Below, piece after piece: positions 62,581 through 64,000 of a DNA stretch of 64,000 bases. Every line of letters starts with the position of its first letter. The stretch's first letter is position 1. Made by a program: the position numbers and the translations under genes. Where the stretch lies: the NCBI GenBank assembly GCA_038231215.1, contig JBBRLS010000004.1, forward strand, positions 75,496-139,495, written 5' to 3'. Under the pieces are notes generated by a model, which saw only the letters and a list, made by a program, of their open reading frames with translations, was not told the origin of the DNA and made no database searches. The DNA comes from Schlegelella_A sp038231215 (GTDB lineage Bacteria > Pseudomonadota > Gammaproteobacteria > Burkholderiales > Burkholderiaceae_C).

Positions 62581-63521
62581 ACTGACGCCGGCAGCGCGGC
62601 GATGCGGCTTGTCAGCGCCTCGAGCAGGCGTGCCTGCACCGTCGCGAGACCGCGGTAGGCGAGCACGGCGGGCGTCATGCTCGCCAGCGCATCGTGCAGG
62701 CGCCGCGCATCGTCGTGCGAGCGCAGTGCCGCATCGAGCGGCTCGCTGGCGACGCGGATCGTGAACACGGCCTGGCCGGTGCCGCGCACCGGGATGAAGG
62801 TCTGGTGCTCGTGGCGAAAGCTGGCCAGCGCGGCGAGGGCTTCGGCGTCGGCATCGTCGGGCCAGCGCACGTCGCCGCGGGCCGGATGCTGATGCAGGCG
62901 CGGGTCGGCGGAAATCGTCCAGACGAAGCGTTCCCAGCGGTCGGCACCGGTGACGAGTCGCGCCAGCCGGTCGCTCGCTTCGATCAGGAGGGCGTTGTCG
63001 GCGACCGGTCCGTGCACCTCGGCGAAGTGGCGGCCGACCTTGTCTTCGGGTGCCCAGTGCGAGGGCAGGCAGACGGCGAGCCAGGGGATCGTCGCTGTCG
63101 CGCCGTCGATGATGGCGAAGTCTTCTTCGAAGGCGAGGCAGAGCAGGGCGGTGGTGCGCTTCGCCCGTGGCAGCGATGCGAGCAGATCGCCGATCGCGGC
63201 GTCGCCCGCGCCTGTCGGCTGGCCGGCGCGGATCGCCCAGCCGAGCCGCGGCGCCTCGCAGTCGTTCCCACCGTCGAACGCGAAGGGCGCCGGCTCGAGG
63301 TGCGCCGCTTCTTCGGCAATGGCACGCATCGCGGGCGCCGCGTCGAAGCCCGCGACCTCGACCAGCGCTTCGTCGGCGTGGCTGGCGAGCACCGCCATCT
63401 TCTCGCGCAAGTGCCGGCTGTTCGGCGTCGCCGGCGTCAGTTGCATGCTGCCCGGCGCGATGCGGCGCAGCCCCGGCTGCATCCGGAACGGCGCGCTGAC
63501 CTGGTTGAAATCGAACGGCAT
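62577..63521 (-). CDS. DUF3445 / heme-dependent oxidative N-demethylase-like protein
   Basis: 314 residues: LCLAFEEDFAIIDGATATIPWLAVCLPSHWAPEDKVGRHFAEVHGPVADN and RWERFVWTISADPRLHQHP are, as far as I recall, the conserved core of the DUF3445/HODM alpha family (motifs shown as short segments: CLAFEEDFAI, LPSHWAPEDKVG, RFVWTISADPRLH). A heme-binding His is expected in the RLHQHP or VGRHFAEVH segment. The gene is paired with mnmC by overlap, an association seen in Burkholderiales. The reaction in this organism is unknown. Confidence 0.75.
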   Translation of the reverse strand: MPFDFNQVSAPFRMQPGLRRIAPGSMQLTPATPNSRHLREKMAVLASHADEALVEVAGFDAAPAMRAIAEEAAHLEPAPFAFDGGNDCEAPRLGWAIRAGQPTGAGDAAIGDLLASLPRAKRTTALLCLAFEEDFAIIDGATATIPWLAVCLPSHWAPEDKVGRHFAEVHGPVADNALLIEASDRLARLVTGADRWERFVWTISADPRLHQHPARGDVRWPDDADAEALAALASFRHEHQTFIPVRGTGQAVFTIRVASEPLDAALRSHDDARRLHDALASMTPAVLAYRGLATVQARLLEALTSRIAALPASV

Positions 63522-63546
63522 CGCTGAATGATGCCGCGACCCGGCG

Positions 63547-64000
63547 CTAAACCCGCTTGCGGTACTCGTGGGTGCGGGTGTCGATCTCGACCTTGTCGCC
63601 GGTCTGCACGAACAGCGGCACGGAGATCTCGAGGCCGGTGGCGAGCTTGGCGTTCTTCAGCACCTTGCCCGAGGTGTCGCCCTTGACGGCCGGCTCGGTA
63701 TCGACGATCTCGCGCACCACCGAGGTGGGCAGCTCGACCGAGATCGCCTTGCCGTCGTAGAACACGACCTCGACCGGCATGCCGTCTTCGAGGTACTGGA
63801 TCGCGTCGCCCATGTTCTCGGACTCGACCTCGAACTGGTTGTATTCGGCGTCCATGAACGCATACATCGGGTCGGCGAAGTAGGAGTAGGTGCACTCCTT
63901 CTTGTCGAGGATGATCTGGTCCATCTTGTCGTCGGCCTTGAAGACGACCTCGGTGCCGGAGTTGCTGAGCAGGCTCTTCAGCTTCATGCGCACGGTGGCC
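63547..64000 (-). CDS. efp: Elongation factor P (5' part outside window)
   Basis: Ribosome-binding factor relieving stalls at polyproline. About 150 residues are visible; the N-terminal ~35, including the modified Lys/Arg loop, lie beyond 64000, so the gene is cut by the window end. An apparent GTG at 63993 is not the real start, because the frame stays open and the residues before it (ATVRMKLKSLL) continue the EF-P pattern. KKECTYSYFADPMYAFMDAE, EVVFYDGKAISVELP and VREIVDTEPAVKGDTSGKV, then TGDKVEIDTRTHEYRKRV, identify it. Confidence 0.95.
   Translation of the reverse strand, partial: ATVRMKLKSLLSNSGTEVVFKADDKMDQIILDKKECTYSYFADPMYAFMDAEYNQFEVESENMGDAIQYLEDGMPVEVVFYDGKAISVELPTSVVREIVDTEPAVKGDTSGKVLKNAKLATGLEISVPLFVQTGDKVEIDTRTHEYRKRV

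Overview
The window is high-GC chromosomal DNA, almost fully packed with genes. It looks like a betaproteobacterium, probably Burkholderiales-related. The evidence is gene order and content: alaA-hom-thrC-moeA-moaD-moaE, rpsF-priB-rpsR-rplI-dnaB, a fused MnmC beside a DUF3445 protein, isocitrate lyase with a KKCGH motif, and a PrpE-type ligase. No rRNA, tRNA, complete insertion sequence, phage gene or CRISPR array was seen. Many genes are joined by 1-4 base stop/start overlaps (ATGA, GTGA, TTGA, TGATG), so long co-transcribed units are likely.

Layout. 1-5.3 kb: 3' end of prpE, a secreted S8 peptidase, a PIN-PhoH ATPase, Bcp peroxiredoxin and an Mth938-like protein. 5.3-11.7 kb: alanine aminotransferase, threonine synthesis (hom, thrC), molybdopterin synthesis (moeA, moaD, moaE) and a CrcB fluoride channel. 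11.7-16 kb: clpB behind a sigma32-like promoter, and a convergent unusual protein with five N-terminal W-x-x-T repeats and a roadblock-like C-terminus. 16.2-20.2 kb: the ribosomal/primosomal operon (priB apparently starts at CTG), a terminator, dnaB and a DMT exporter. 20-29 kb: two hydrolases, two DUF5666 lipoproteins around a DUF6502 protein, a cyclase-TPR protein, dusA and an O-methyltransferase. 29-37.8 kb: transporter, class III aminotransferase, isocitrate lyase, CoA-binding protein, MetY, acyl-CoA ligase and a crotonase-fold protein. 37.8-42.8 kb: a complete sugar-type ABC importer behind a good sigma70 promoter and a GntR-like palindrome, then a small TonB-C-like protein. 43-48 kb: a minus-strand cassette of ETF-quinone oxidoreductase, 2-oxoglutarate-type dioxygenase, 2-hydroxyacid dehydrogenase and SDR, with a divergent SDR. 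48-53.3 kb: YceH, thioesterases and an atypical signalling island (receiver remnant, degenerate EAL-like protein, FeeM-like acyltransferase, divergent hybrid kinase). 53.4-64 kb: 3-oxoacid CoA-transferase, pyrD with a phospholipase-D lipoprotein, fumC-rpiA, MnmC, a DUF3445 protein and the 3' part of efp.

Metabolically the window suggests a heterotroph using acids and fatty acids: propionate activation, acyl-CoA ligase, crotonase-fold protein, SCOT, ETF-QO, isocitrate lyase and fumarase. It also imports a carbohydrate-like solute. The least explained parts are the WxxT-repeat/roadblock protein, the FeeM/EAL-like/hybrid-kinase island, the ETF-QO-linked cassette, and a dispersed inverted-repeat element (about 65 bp) that has grown into a six-copy 19-bp tandem array against a stop codon.
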